From Pseudomonas sp. CROZ-RG-20F-R04-15 (GTDB lineage: Bacteria > Pseudomonadota > Gammaproteobacteria > Pseudomonadales > Pseudomonadaceae), in NCBI RefSeq assembly GCF_022662375.1, contig NZ_JAKNQL010000004.1, positions 62,001 through 126,000 on the forward strand: 64,000 bases of DNA, given 5' to 3'. Position 1 is the stretch's first letter. Each line of letters opens with the position of its first letter. This document shows, piece by piece, positions 38,125 through 47,086 of this stretch. Made by a program: the position numbers and the translations under genes. The notes beneath the pieces are model-generated. The model saw nothing but the letters and a program-made list of their open reading frames with translations. It made no database searches and was not told where the DNA came from.

Positions 38125-41100
38125 ATGTCTCTCGCTCCCCTGCCTGCCGAACTCGCGGACAAAGGACGGCACTACGAATTCATCAAAGCCGCCGTCGACG
38201 ACAGTTTCAAGAACGCCACCCTCAGTCGTGCCAACGCTTTGGCAGTCACGCCACTGACTAACCCGGCCTGGTACACCGCTGCGCCCGCCGCTTACCGAAA
38301 AAAACTCGCCGCCGCCAATCTCAAGGCCTGGGGTTCGCAGAACCGCGTGGATCATCTGCTGGCGAAAACCGACCTGTATGCCTTCGCCGAACCGTTGCTC
38401 AAGGCAAAAATCAAGGCGCGTCACGGCATCGAGCCAGATGTCAAAAGCACTTTTTTGCGCCTGTACCTGCCCAAAGACCGCCCGTGGTACACCGGCGACT
38501 TTTCCGCAGGCGTCGTGACCCACACGGTCTCGCTGCTGGATGCGGCACTGCACAACTTCGCCGACAGTGAAAAGGTCGAGCCCGGTTCGGATTACATCAG
38601 CCAGCCCGATGAGCGCGGTTTGTTCGATGTCCTGCCGATCAGAAGCGCCATGCCCATCAGCCAGTTCCAGTCGCTGTGCCGCGAGCTGGACATCGGCGCG
38701 CAGTACAAAAAGCATCTGGAAACCTGGCTGCTGCCCGGTGAGCCCGTGGCCGAGGCCGTGTTGCAACACAAGGTCAGCGAAAGCCAGCGAGACGCCCTCG
38801 CCGTCGCCGCACAACTGGCATTGATCAAGAACGACATCCCGTACGACGCCTACAAAATGGTCTTGAATCTGGCGGAAAACCAATCGTCGCTGCTGCTCAA
38901 CGGCCGCTCGATGCGCTGCAATGACCTGTCACTGCTCGGCACCCGGCTGAACGCGATCCTGCTGTTGACCCATGCGCAGCCGGAAAGCCGTGGCATCAAT
39001 CGGCTGATTGTCTACATCCCCCACGACCCCGATCACCCGCTCAAGGAATACGATTCTCTGAAAGCGTTCCGGGAGGAATTGGCGCGCCAGCTGCGCGAAG
39101 ACCGTTTCAGCGACTCGACACAACAGACTTACCGCCAGTTTTTCAGCCAGTTCGTCGATCACCAGCAGCGCGGGCACTTCTTCGCTGAACTCGAACAACG
39201 GCTGTTCGTCGTCAGGTATCACCCGCGCAAGGATCCGACCGATCAGGGCCCGCCGTGGCACAAGGATCCCGTGGCCAATCCCAACCTGCAATTCAGCCGG
39301 GTGAAATTGCAGGGCGATTACTGGCGCCATGCCTATCAGCAAAAGCTCAACAAGATTCTCAACGACGCCCGGGAAATCGCCGTTTCCACCGCAGACACCG
39401 ACAGCAAGGCACGCTGGGCATGGTGGGACAACTTCAAGAAAATCCTTTCGGACATCTTCAATGTCGCCCTGTTGATTGCCACGCCATTCGTGCCGGGGCT
39501 GGGCGAACTGATGATGGTCTACACCGTTTATCAACTGACCACCGACGTGATCGAAGGCATCGTCGATCTGGCCGAAGGCCTTTGGCAGGAAGCCGCCGAC
39601 CATGTCATCGGGGTGGTGACCAACATCATCCAGCTCGCCGCTTTTGGCGCAGGCGCGGAAATTGCCGGTGCCTTCAAAGTCAAGTTATCGCCGCTGGTCG
39701 AGGGCATGAAACCGGTGCGCTTGCCTGATGGCAAACCGACGCTGTGGCAGCCCGACCTCAGTCCTTACGAACACAAGAACCTGCAACTCAATGCTGCCTC
39801 GAAACCAGACCTGCTCGGCCTGCACGACCACGGCCGCGAACGCATCCTGCCGCTCGAGGGCAAACTCTACAGTGTGGAAAAAGCCTCGACGCGTGCCGAC
39901 ATAAAAATCTACCGGGTCAAACATCCCGTGCGAGCCAATGCCTACAAACCGCTCATTGAACACAACGAGCACGGCGCCTGGCGGCATGAGGCAGAAAACC
40001 CGGCAGACTGGGACGACCAGGCCCTGATGCCGCGCCTCGGCCACCGCGCCGAGCGCTTCTCGCCGGCGCAGCTGGAGCAGATCCGCATCAGCAGCGGCAC
40101 CGGGCACGATCACCTGCGTCGCATGCACAGCGCCAGTAGCGCGCCGCCCCCATTGCTGGCCGACGGCCTCAAGCGTTTTACGGCTTACGATGACGCGAGG
40201 ATCGCCAGTACCAATATCCGCGCCGGCCGGCCGATCGCAGCCGAGTCGGACTGGTTCGAACCGATCGTCACCAGCCTGCCCGGCTGGCCGCGTCAACGGG
40301 CGATGAACGTGCTGTACGACCATCTCGATGGCTATTCGCGCCGCTACGGCAATCCGACGGCCAGCCCGGCCGACACCCTGACCATCACCCAGGCCGAACT
40401 CAATGCCGGGCACTTGCCGCAGCGCCTGGTGGGGTTTCTGAATGACGCGCAAATGCGCGCTCTGCTGGGGCCAGAGGTACCCGCAGCGGAGCGTGTGCAA
40501 GCGCTGCGCAATGTGCTTGCCGATGCCGTCGACACACGCCAGGCGGAGGTGTCCCGGCGTCTCTATCAAGCGAGCGAACGATCCGCCAAGGCTGACGTGG
40601 GCGTCGTGCGCGACACCTTCCCCGAGCTGCCGCTGCCACTCAGCGAAAAACTGCTGGCCCAGGCCAGTCCCGCCGAGCTGCAACGCACGGTAAACGAAAA
40701 ACGCCTGCCACTGCGCCTCAAGACGCAAGCACGAGAACTGGATTTTGAAGCCAGGGCCAGCCGTGCCTACGAAGGTTTCTATCGCGACGATCAACTGTCT
40801 GCCGACACCGAACGGCTCGCGCTGGGGACCTTGCGCATTCACACCGACACCTTTGCCAACCTGCGCATCGAGGTACGCGACGGCACGCTCGACGGGCCGT
40901 TGCGTTGCAGCGTCGGACCGGATGACGCCAGCACCCTCAGACGACTGGTCAGAGATGAACACGGCCGCTACGAAGTGTTCGATGCCAACCATCGTTCGCT
41001 GCACGCCGCCGATGATTTCTATGCATCGATGCTGCATGCCGTACCGGCTGAAACGTTGTCGAGCGTGGGTTACCGGCGCGGTCAGGGCCACCCGCTGAAA

Positions 41101-43242
41101 TTGTGGCTGATGGAGTTGTCGGCCGCTCCCGCCGAACGCCGCAGTGTGCTGGCCGACCCGCCGATTCGCCCGGTGATCAATATCGAAACCGAAACGCTGG
41201 TACGCGGCTTGCCCCGGTATTTGCGTGCATCGACCCGGGAGGAAAAAATCAGCGACCTGTATCCGTCAATGACTCAAAGGGAAGTGGCATCGCTGCTTGA
41301 GACGCTGCAGCGCCGGGGCAACCCGGATGAAGCGATTGCACGTCTGAAGCAGGACCTCAATGAGCTGAGCAGCGAGCTGGACAGCTGGCGCGACAGTCTC
41401 CCTCGCGAGGTGGATCCCGAAACAGACTACGTGGGCACGTCATCGGACTACCTGCACAATGGCGGCAAAGACGTCGCCGATCAGCTGATCAAATGCTTCA
41501 AGCGCCAAAGCACATTTTCCGAAGATTCCGGTGCCCATCCTGAGGATGGCTACACGCTGGATTTTTCCGGCGAGTTCAAGGGCAAAGACATCGAGCCCTG
41601 GTGGAATGAGCTGCGCAAGCGCCCGAAAATGAAGCAATACTTCGATCGCATCACCGCGCTCAGACTCGACAAGGCGCCAATTTCATCCGATCCCAGCGCC
41701 CTGCTGAGCAGTTTCCCCAACCTTCGCCATTTAAGCGCCCGGGAGTGTGAGTTACAGGAACTGCCTTCCATCCTCGGCTTGATACGGTCATTGAAGACCC
41801 TCGATCTGGCCGATAATCAGATCCAGCTGAAAGTTGCCTCCCGGCAAGAACTCGCCGGCCTGACAGAGCTGCAAACGCTGAATCTGAACGGCAACCCGTT
41901 GACCCTGCCACCCGATGTCGGGCGCATGGACCATCTGACAGAGTTGAGTCTGGCCGATACCCGCATCGAGAGCTGGCCGGACGGCTTGTTCAGTGTCAAT
42001 GCAGTGGACAAACAGCGACCGCGCAGCTTCATGCTGGATATGCGAAAAGCGCCCATCAACACCTTGCCCGAAGTCACTCCCGGTTCCACTCAGGCGCACA
42101 TTCTCAGCCGTGCACGTTTCGATACGGGGCGGCTGTCCAACGAGGACCGCGTGCGCTATGGCAACTACCGCAAGTCCGTAGGCATGGCATTTGTCCAGGA
42201 CTATTCAGCGGCGACCGATAACGAGATCAGCCACTGGAAATTGTTTCCTCGGGAATCAAGCCCTTTCAGCCCGTCAGTAACGTTCACTAAGTACCGTGAA
42301 GAATCCTGGCATGACCTGATGGCAGAACCGGATTCCGCCGGTTTTTTCGCCATGATCCGCAAACTGCGGGAAAGCGCCGACTACCGCTCCGACCAGGGAC
42401 GCCGACGCTTGACTCAGCGCGTCTGGGAAATGGTCGACGCTGCGGCGCTGGACACAAAACTGCGCAAGAAGCTGTTCAAGCAGGTCGTAGAGCCGAAAGA
42501 TTGCGGCGACTTCGGTGCGCAGTTGTTCAACTCGCTGGGCATGAAGGTGTTGGTGTCCAAGGCGTACGCCGAATCCAGCACACCGGCCATGATCGAGGAC
42601 CGACTCGTGCGCCTCGCCCGCAGCGCTGCGCGCTTGAACCGGGTGACCGACGAAGCGGATTTTGAATACAAGACCCAGGCAAAGCTGAATGAAGACGACC
42701 CGCGCAATCCCGCGCCGGATGAAGTCGAAGTGCACATGGCCTTCGAAACCGGGCTGGCTGAACGCCTGCAATTGCCTTGGCAAACCGAAGGGATGCTGTA
42801 CCGGGCGCGCTCCGGCGTGACCGACGAGAAAATCACTAAAGCCTACGAAACGATCAAGGCCGGCGAACAAGGTGATGGTCTGGTTAACGGCATGCTCGAA
42901 CTGTACTACGGCAATTTCTGGGAAAAGTATTTGCAAAAGACCTATCCGCAGGAGATCGCCAGCAATGATCTTGCGTTCCGTCCCCAAGCGGAGCGGCTCG
43001 AAGAATTGAAAAACGCCAAGGCTGAATGGGCCGCCCCGAATGAGCAAACCAACCTGCACATGCTTTCCCGCAGGATACAGACGCTGGCCGATGCGCTCGG
43101 TATTTCTGACGCCCCGGAGCTGTTCGAAGATGCCCCTCTGAGCGAAAAACTTTATAAGCAACTGTATGACGGTATCAGCTCGCAACGCACGGAACTGTTG
43201 CGAAGTCTGACCCGCGAGGCAATGGCCAGAGCCGGTCTCTGA
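38125..43242 (+). CDS. Giant effector-like protein C: DUF6543 - LRR - NEL-type E3 ubiquitin ligase
   Basis: 1705 residues. The N-terminal part resembles the DUF6543 region of Pseudomonas dermonecrotic-toxin-like proteins and has one copy of the module repeated in protein A (about 273-324, RLIVYIPHDPDHPLKEYDSL). A hydrophobic segment spans 443-517 (VALLIATPFVPGLGELMMVY; VVTNIIQLAAFGAGAEIAG). A shared block follows (EGKLYSVEKAS ... NEHGAWRHEA). Leucine-rich repeats lie at about 1175-1292 (FPNLRHLSARECELQELPS; LTELQTLNLNGNPLTLPPDV). The C-terminal ~360 residues fit the NEL domain of IpaH/SspH/SlrP ligases, with the CxD motif at Cys1460 (PKDCGDFGAQLFNSLG). The ATG at 38125 has AAGGA upstream. It would ubiquitinate host proteins if delivered; delivery is unknown. 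Confidence 0.8.
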   Translation: MSLAPLPAELADKGRHYEFIKAAVDDSFKNATLSRANALAVTPLTNPAWYTAAPAAYRKKLAAANLKAWGSQNRVDHLLAKTDLYAFAEPLLKAKIKARHGIEPDVKSTFLRLYLPKDRPWYTGDFSAGVVTHTVSLLDAALHNFADSEKVEPGSDYISQPDERGLFDVLPIRSAMPISQFQSLCRELDIGAQYKKHLETWLLPGEPVAEAVLQHKVSESQRDALAVAAQLALIKNDIPYDAYKMVLNLAENQSSLLLNGRSMRCNDLSLLGTRLNAILLLTHAQPESRGINRLIVYIPHDPDHPLKEYDSLKAFREELARQLREDRFSDSTQQTYRQFFSQFVDHQQRGHFFAELEQRLFVVRYHPRKDPTDQGPPWHKDPVANPNLQFSRVKLQGDYWRHAYQQKLNKILNDAREIAVSTADTDSKARWAWWDNFKKILSDIFNVALLIATPFVPGLGELMMVYTVYQLTTDVIEGIVDLAEGLWQEAADHVIGVVTNIIQLAAFGAGAEIAGAFKVKLSPLVEGMKPVRLPDGKPTLWQPDLSPYEHKNLQLNAASKPDLLGLHDHGRERILPLEGKLYSVEKASTRADIKIYRVKHPVRANAYKPLIEHNEHGAWRHEAENPADWDDQALMPRLGHRAERFSPAQLEQIRISSGTGHDHLRRMHSASSAPPPLLADGLKRFTAYDDARIASTNIRAGRPIAAESDWFEPIVTSLPGWPRQRAMNVLYDHLDGYSRRYGNPTASPADTLTITQAELNAGHLPQRLVGFLNDAQMRALLGPEVPAAERVQALRNVLADAVDTRQAEVSRRLYQASERSAKADVGVVRDTFPELPLPLSEKLLAQASPAELQRTVNEKRLPLRLKTQARELDFEARASRAYEGFYRDDQLSADTERLALGTLRIHTDTFANLRIEVRDGTLDGPLRCSVGPDDASTLRRLVRDEHGRYEVFDANHRSLHAADDFYASMLHAVPAETLSSVGYRRGQGHPLKLWLMELSAAPAERRSVLADPPIRPVINIETETLVRGLPRYLRASTREEKISDLYPSMTQREVASLLETLQRRGNPDEAIARLKQDLNELSSELDSWRDSLPREVDPETDYVGTSSDYLHNGGKDVADQLIKCFKRQSTFSEDSGAHPEDGYTLDFSGEFKGKDIEPWWNELRKRPKMKQYFDRITALRLDKAPISSDPSALLSSFPNLRHLSARECELQELPSILGLIRSLKTLDLADNQIQLKVASRQELAGLTELQTLNLNGNPLTLPPDVGRMDHLTELSLADTRIESWPDGLFSVNAVDKQRPRSFMLDMRKAPINTLPEVTPGSTQAHILSRARFDTGRLSNEDRVRYGNYRKSVGMAFVQDYSAATDNEISHWKLFPRESSPFSPSVTFTKYREESWHDLMAEPDSAGFFAMIRKLRESADYRSDQGRRRLTQRVWEMVDAAALDTKLRKKLFKQVVEPKDCGDFGAQLFNSLGMKVLVSKAYAESSTPAMIEDRLVRLARSAARLNRVTDEADFEYKTQAKLNEDDPRNPAPDEVEVHMAFETGLAERLQLPWQTEGMLYRARSGVTDEKITKAYETIKAGEQGDGLVNGMLELYYGNFWEKYLQKTYPQEIASNDLAFRPQAERLEELKNAKAEWAAPNEQTNLHMLSRRIQTLADALGISDAPELFEDAPLSEKLYKQLYDGISSQRTELLRSLTREAMARAGL

Positions 43243-43258
43243 CGGCGGCATTGTTCAA

Positions 43259-43285
43259 CCGGCCAGCCTGGTCAAGGCTGGCCGG
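43259..43285. terminator. Bidirectional hairpin between toxin C and the fimbrial operon
   Basis: CCGGCCAGCCT and AGGCTGGCCGG form a perfect 11-bp stem with a 5-nt loop, 17 bp after the protein C stop and 6 bp after the end of the last fimbrial gene (convergent). No T run is present. Confidence 0.7.
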
Positions 43286-43290
43286 GCTGG

Positions 43291-44514
43291 CTAACCGGTT
43301 TCCGAATCCCAGATCACCGTGATCTTGCCTGTGTAGGCCCGGCCTTTGGCGTTATCGATCAGCCAATCGGTCCACGACTTGCCGACCTCGAAATGCAATG
43401 TTCCCGGCTTGCGATCGACATAGAACCCCGGTTGAAACACCGGGCTGTTCTCGCGGCTCAACGGGAAACGGCTGACCGCTTGCCCGGCGCCGTCGTTCAA
43501 GCCATTGGGCAGGCTGACGCCGACGTCGACGCCCCCGGCGAAACCGGACTCACGATCAAGAATGGCGCAGCCAGAACCCGTGCCCAGGCTGTGTTCGCAT
43601 TCAAGCCTCATGCTGAACCTGGACGAGGCGGAGATATGAAAAACCTGATCGCGGTATAGCCGCACCGGTTTGCGCCCGCTCTCTAGCCAACTGCGCCAGC
43701 CGCCCTGAGGTTCCAGCACGATGTGGTTGCCACCGGGTGGAATGTCGACCTTGAGGGTGTGCTGCACGTCGAGGACAAAGTCCAGGGTCAGGTTGTTGTC
43801 GTCCGGTTGCATCCAGTGACCCATGTGAAAATCTCCACCGGGGCCCATGGAATAGCTGATCGATCCGGTGTATACGCCGCTCGACATACCCAACGGGTCA
43901 GGGGTTTTCAGTGCATAGGAAAAGTCGAGCTTCTCGAACCACATCGATGGAATCGGCAGAGCGACGGTCTTGGTACACGTGTTCTCCACCGGCGTGTGCC
44001 AGAAGAACCGATAGGTTTTGGCACTGACTCCGCTCACCAGGCTGTTGCGACAAGGCGGCGCGGCATACACCCAACCGTTGGAGGTCCACAGACGGTCATG
44101 GGCCTGGAACGTGTTGTCGATTCCAGTGAGCTCCTGCACAGTCTTGCTCAAATGAAAAGTTGAGCCGACGCCAGTGATACTGACCTCGACCTGCGCCGTC
44201 TCCCCGGTGTCGCGATTGGTCACCGTCAACCGTCGCCAGTTGACGGGAACCTGCAGCGCGACGCCGTGACCGGGGGGGAGGTCGCGGTATGACGTGAAAC
44301 GAACCGGCACTTCGATACTGAACATGTTGCTTTCCGCGCATTGCGCCGGATAGCTCACGCAATAACCGCTGTTGGGCGTCTGGTTGACGAACTGGTTCTT
44401 GCTGGGCTGCGCAGGATCGGGCTGAAACAACGCACGAATTTCCAGATTCGCGGCCTGTGCCTCGGGAATGCCCGCCATCAACAACAGAGCCAGCGCCAAG
44501 GTGAGCTTTTTCAT
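43291..44514 (-). CDS. CS1-type fimbrial tip/minor subunit, second copy (CblD/CfaE-like)
   Basis: 407 residues with a signal peptide (MKKLTLALALLLMAGIPEAQ, cleavage after AQA). It shares long nearly identical blocks with the gene at 45866-47083: LEIRALFQPDPAQPSKN, FVNQTPNSGYCVSYPAQC, DPLGMSSG and FQPGFYVDRKPGTLHFE. The C-terminus (GKITVIWDSETG) looks like a pilin-fold final strand. By homology to CblD/CooD/CfaE it would cap the fimbria, act as adhesin and start assembly. It is the last gene of the operon, 19 bp after the second pilin gene, and divergence in the middle suggests a different receptor. Confidence 0.78.
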   Translation of the reverse strand: MKKLTLALALLLMAGIPEAQAANLEIRALFQPDPAQPSKNQFVNQTPNSGYCVSYPAQCAESNMFSIEVPVRFTSYRDLPPGHGVALQVPVNWRRLTVTNRDTGETAQVEVSITGVGSTFHLSKTVQELTGIDNTFQAHDRLWTSNGWVYAAPPCRNSLVSGVSAKTYRFFWHTPVENTCTKTVALPIPSMWFEKLDFSYALKTPDPLGMSSGVYTGSISYSMGPGGDFHMGHWMQPDDNNLTLDFVLDVQHTLKVDIPPGGNHIVLEPQGGWRSWLESGRKPVRLYRDQVFHISASSRFSMRLECEHSLGTGSGCAILDRESGFAGGVDVGVSLPNGLNDGAGQAVSRFPLSRENSPVFQPGFYVDRKPGTLHFEVGKSWTDWLIDNAKGRAYTGKITVIWDSETG

Positions 44515-44533
44515 GGTTGGATCCGCCCCGGAT

Positions 44534-45046
44534 TCATGGCTCCAGCTCCCCGGCCGGCGCGGCAGCGCTGAACATCAGCAACACATTGCCGCTGTAATCG
44601 CCCGAGCGATAACCGCCAGCCGGCTCGATCGGCTCTATTTTCAGCGCCACGCGTTTGCCGCCGGCCGCCTCTTCTTTCGAGACCACTTGTTGCGGAACGA
44701 TGTGTGAACTGAGCACGACATCATTGAACGTTACTCGCAACATGATCACTTCGCTGGGCCGGCCATTTTCCAGATAAGGATCAAACAACAGACGGGCATC
44801 GATGGCGCTGCTGTCGTGACGCACATCGAAGTTTTTCTGCAGGCTGCCGAGGGTTGCCTTGGGATAGTCCCAGAACAGCTGTTGCGGCCGGTGAATCCAG
44901 TCCGGCTCGGCGGGAATGACATAAAAGGGCCGGTTGGGAATGGTCAGGGACACCTCGAAGGTGTGCTCTTCCCGGGCCGCCCACGCCAGCGCGCAGGTCA
45001 GTCCGGTAGCGACCATCAGCGCGGCGGCGGTGCATTGCTTGATCAT
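44534..45046 (-). CDS. CS1-type fimbrial subunit, second pilin
   Basis: 170 residues. Signal peptide MIKQCTAAALMVATGLTCAL with cleavage after AWA. The mature N-terminus EEHTFEVSLTIPNRPFYVIP matches the pattern of the first pilin (SHSINLVAHVPTNGFYVVP), as does the C-terminal SGDYSGNVLLMFSAAAP. It belongs to the CS1/CblA major-subunit family but is clearly diverged from the first pilin, so it may be a minor or alternative shaft subunit. The ATG at 45046 is chosen; the frame is open to 45067 from a TTG. Confidence 0.78.
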   Translation of the reverse strand: MIKQCTAAALMVATGLTCALAWAAREEHTFEVSLTIPNRPFYVIPAEPDWIHRPQQLFWDYPKATLGSLQKNFDVRHDSSAIDARLLFDPYLENGRPSEVIMLRVTFNDVVLSSHIVPQQVVSKEEAAGGKRVALKIEPIEPAGGYRSGDYSGNVLLMFSAAAPAGELEP

Positions 45047-45078
45047 GTTGATTACCCGATGCGTCAATGGAAGCAGAC

Positions 45079-45822
45079 TTAACGACTGGCGATTTTCACG
45101 ATTTTTTTGTCGGCACCTTCGATCAGGAAGAAGCGGTATTCGCGGCCCTTTTCCTTGTCGAAGGCGAAGGTTTTGCCGGCCAGTACATGGTGTTTGGTGG
45201 TCGCGCCGCAGTCGGACTCCTTCGTCAGCGAGCAGCTTTTGAACTCGTCGACGATGATCACCGTATTGCCGTTGTTGCGCAGTTCGTAGCGGCTGGCGCT
45301 GTCATTGACCTGGGTGTCGAAACGCGCGTCCTTTGGCCGCACGAAAAAGATCGTGCCGAAGCCGGTCATCACGTTGACCCCGGCCGACAGGGAGTTCTTG
45401 TAGTCCTCGCGCTCTTCGTTGCTGACCACGAATTCGTCTTCCTTTTCCGGCACCACCGGTACGAAGCGCACGCGGAAATAACGCTCGCGATCACGCTCGC
45501 CCATGTACAACAGACGCGTGCCCTGCATGCCCTGCGCCGGCACGATCAGCCGTGCGGGACTGGCCATCAGACCATTGCGCGAGGCGCCGTCGGCGGCGTT
45601 TTCGACTGCAATTTCCTGGGAGGTGCCGTCGGCGCCGTAGACGATTTCCAGCACGTTGACTTTCACGAACGCAGTGGCATCGCCACTATTGAATACGCGC
45701 TTGAGGTAGGTACTTTTGTCGGCGTCGAGATAGTCGTACACGGTGCCGACATTGATCTGCGGACCGGCCTGAGCGGTCAGACAAAACACGCTGAGCACGC
45801 CCAGCAGAAAACCACGGTTCAT
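45079..45822 (-). CDS. CS1-type fimbrial periplasmic chaperone (CblB/CooB-like)
   Basis: 247 residues, signal peptide MNRGFLLGVLSVFCLTAQA. The mature part starts GPQINVGTVYDYLDADKSTY and contains RLIVPAQGMQGTRLLYMGER and YFRVRFVPVVPE, matching the immunoglobulin-like chaperones of the alternate chaperone-usher class. It would fold pilins and tip proteins in the periplasm and hand them to the usher. Two cysteines (KSCSLTKESDC) may form a disulfide. AGGAG precedes the ATG at good spacing. Confidence 0.8.
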   Translation of the reverse strand: MNRGFLLGVLSVFCLTAQAGPQINVGTVYDYLDADKSTYLKRVFNSGDATAFVKVNVLEIVYGADGTSQEIAVENAADGASRNGLMASPARLIVPAQGMQGTRLLYMGERDRERYFRVRFVPVVPEKEDEFVVSNEEREDYKNSLSAGVNVMTGFGTIFFVRPKDARFDTQVNDSASRYELRNNGNTVIIVDEFKSCSLTKESDCGATTKHHVLAGKTFAFDKEKGREYRFFLIEGADKKIVKIASR

Positions 45823-45865
45823 CGTTGAAACTCCTGAACGGTTAAGAAGGCACGGATTGAAAGGC

Positions 45866-47083
45866 TCAAACATCCGAATCCCAGATCACGGTGACATTGC
45901 CGCGCAGCCGGTCGTTGAGGTCGGGCTGTTTGAGGAGAAATTCGATGGCAAACGGCGTCATCTCGAAATGGATTGCTCCGGGCTTGCGATCCACGTACAG
46001 GCCAGGCTGAAACGGGCCGATCCACTCGTTGAAGCGCAGAGGTAGCCGAGTAACGTTAGTGCCGCCGGAATGGGTAATGCCCGGTGGTAACGACATGGAA
46101 ACCTCAACCTCGGTGGTGTTGCCCTTCGGGCTGCCGAGGTTGCAGGTATTTCCGCCTTGGGAGCTGCAAAGGAGCATCACTTTGAAACGCGATGAAGCCG
46201 AGATAAAGAACGGTTGATCGCGAAAGATCCGCGTGGGTTTGCGCCCACTGTTTATCCAGCGCGCCCACCCGCCCTCGGGCTCCAGTGCAACGTTGTTGCC
46301 ACCGGGCGGCAGGTCGACCTTGAGGGTGTGCTGTACGTCGAGGACAAAGTCGAGGGTCAGGTTGCTGTCGTCTGGTTGAAACGCAGCGCCCAAATCGAAA
46401 TCGCCACCGGGGCCCATGGTGTAGGAGAGCGATCCGGTGTAGAGACCGCTGCTCATGCCCAGCGGATTAGGCGTTTTCAGCTCATAGGCGAAATCGAGCT
46501 TGCTGAAATACATCGAGGGGATACGGAAGGCAGCGGTCTTGGTACACGAGGCTTCGACAGGGGTATGCCAGAAAAACAGATAGGTGGTGGCACTGTACCC
46601 TGCCAGGCCGCTACCGAGGCACGGCGCCGGTGCATAAAGCCAACCGCTGCCAGACGTCCAGAGGATGTCATGGCCTGTGGGGGCGGCCACACCCGTCAAC
46701 GTTTCCACCGGTTCGCTCAGGACGAATCTGGAGCCGATGCCGGTTATGCGTACCTCGACGACTTCGGTTTCCTGGGTATCCAGATTGGTGACCGTCAGCC
46801 GCCGCCAATCCACAGGCGCTCGCACTGAAACATCGTCACCGGGCATCAGCGCGCGAGTTGATCGGTAAGGAACGGGCAACTCGATGCTGAACATGTTCCT
46901 GGCCTCACATTGCGCAGGATAGCTCACGCAATAACCGCTATTGGGCGTCTGGTTAACGAACAGGTTCTTGGACGGCTGCGCAGGGTCGGGCTGAAACAAC
47001 GCGCGGATCTCCTGATTCATTCCATGCGCCGGGAACACGCTCAGCGCCAGTGCCAGCCCGCACCCCGTCGTAATGATTTTCAT
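45866..47083 (-). CDS. CS1-type fimbrial tip/minor subunit, first copy (CblD/CfaE-like)
   Basis: 405 residues, signal peptide with cleavage after AHG (MKIITTGCGLALALSVFP). Blocks shared with the second copy include EIRALFQPDPAQPSKN, NSGYCVSYPAQC, FQPGLYVDRKPGAIHFE and the terminal GNVTVIWDSDV. Several cysteine pairs occur. As in CblD/CooD it probably forms the fimbrial tip and may bind a receptor. Its start is 3 bp after the usher stop, and the chaperone gene follows 43 bp later, so the block is one transcript. Confidence 0.8.
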   Translation of the reverse strand: MKIITTGCGLALALSVFPAHGMNQEIRALFQPDPAQPSKNLFVNQTPNSGYCVSYPAQCEARNMFSIELPVPYRSTRALMPGDDVSVRAPVDWRRLTVTNLDTQETEVVEVRITGIGSRFVLSEPVETLTGVAAPTGHDILWTSGSGWLYAPAPCLGSGLAGYSATTYLFFWHTPVEASCTKTAAFRIPSMYFSKLDFAYELKTPNPLGMSSGLYTGSLSYTMGPGGDFDLGAAFQPDDSNLTLDFVLDVQHTLKVDLPPGGNNVALEPEGGWARWINSGRKPTRIFRDQPFFISASSRFKVMLLCSSQGGNTCNLGSPKGNTTEVEVSMSLPPGITHSGGTNVTRLPLRFNEWIGPFQPGLYVDRKPGAIHFEMTPFAIEFLLKQPDLNDRLRGNVTVIWDSDV

Positions 47084-47086
47084 GGC

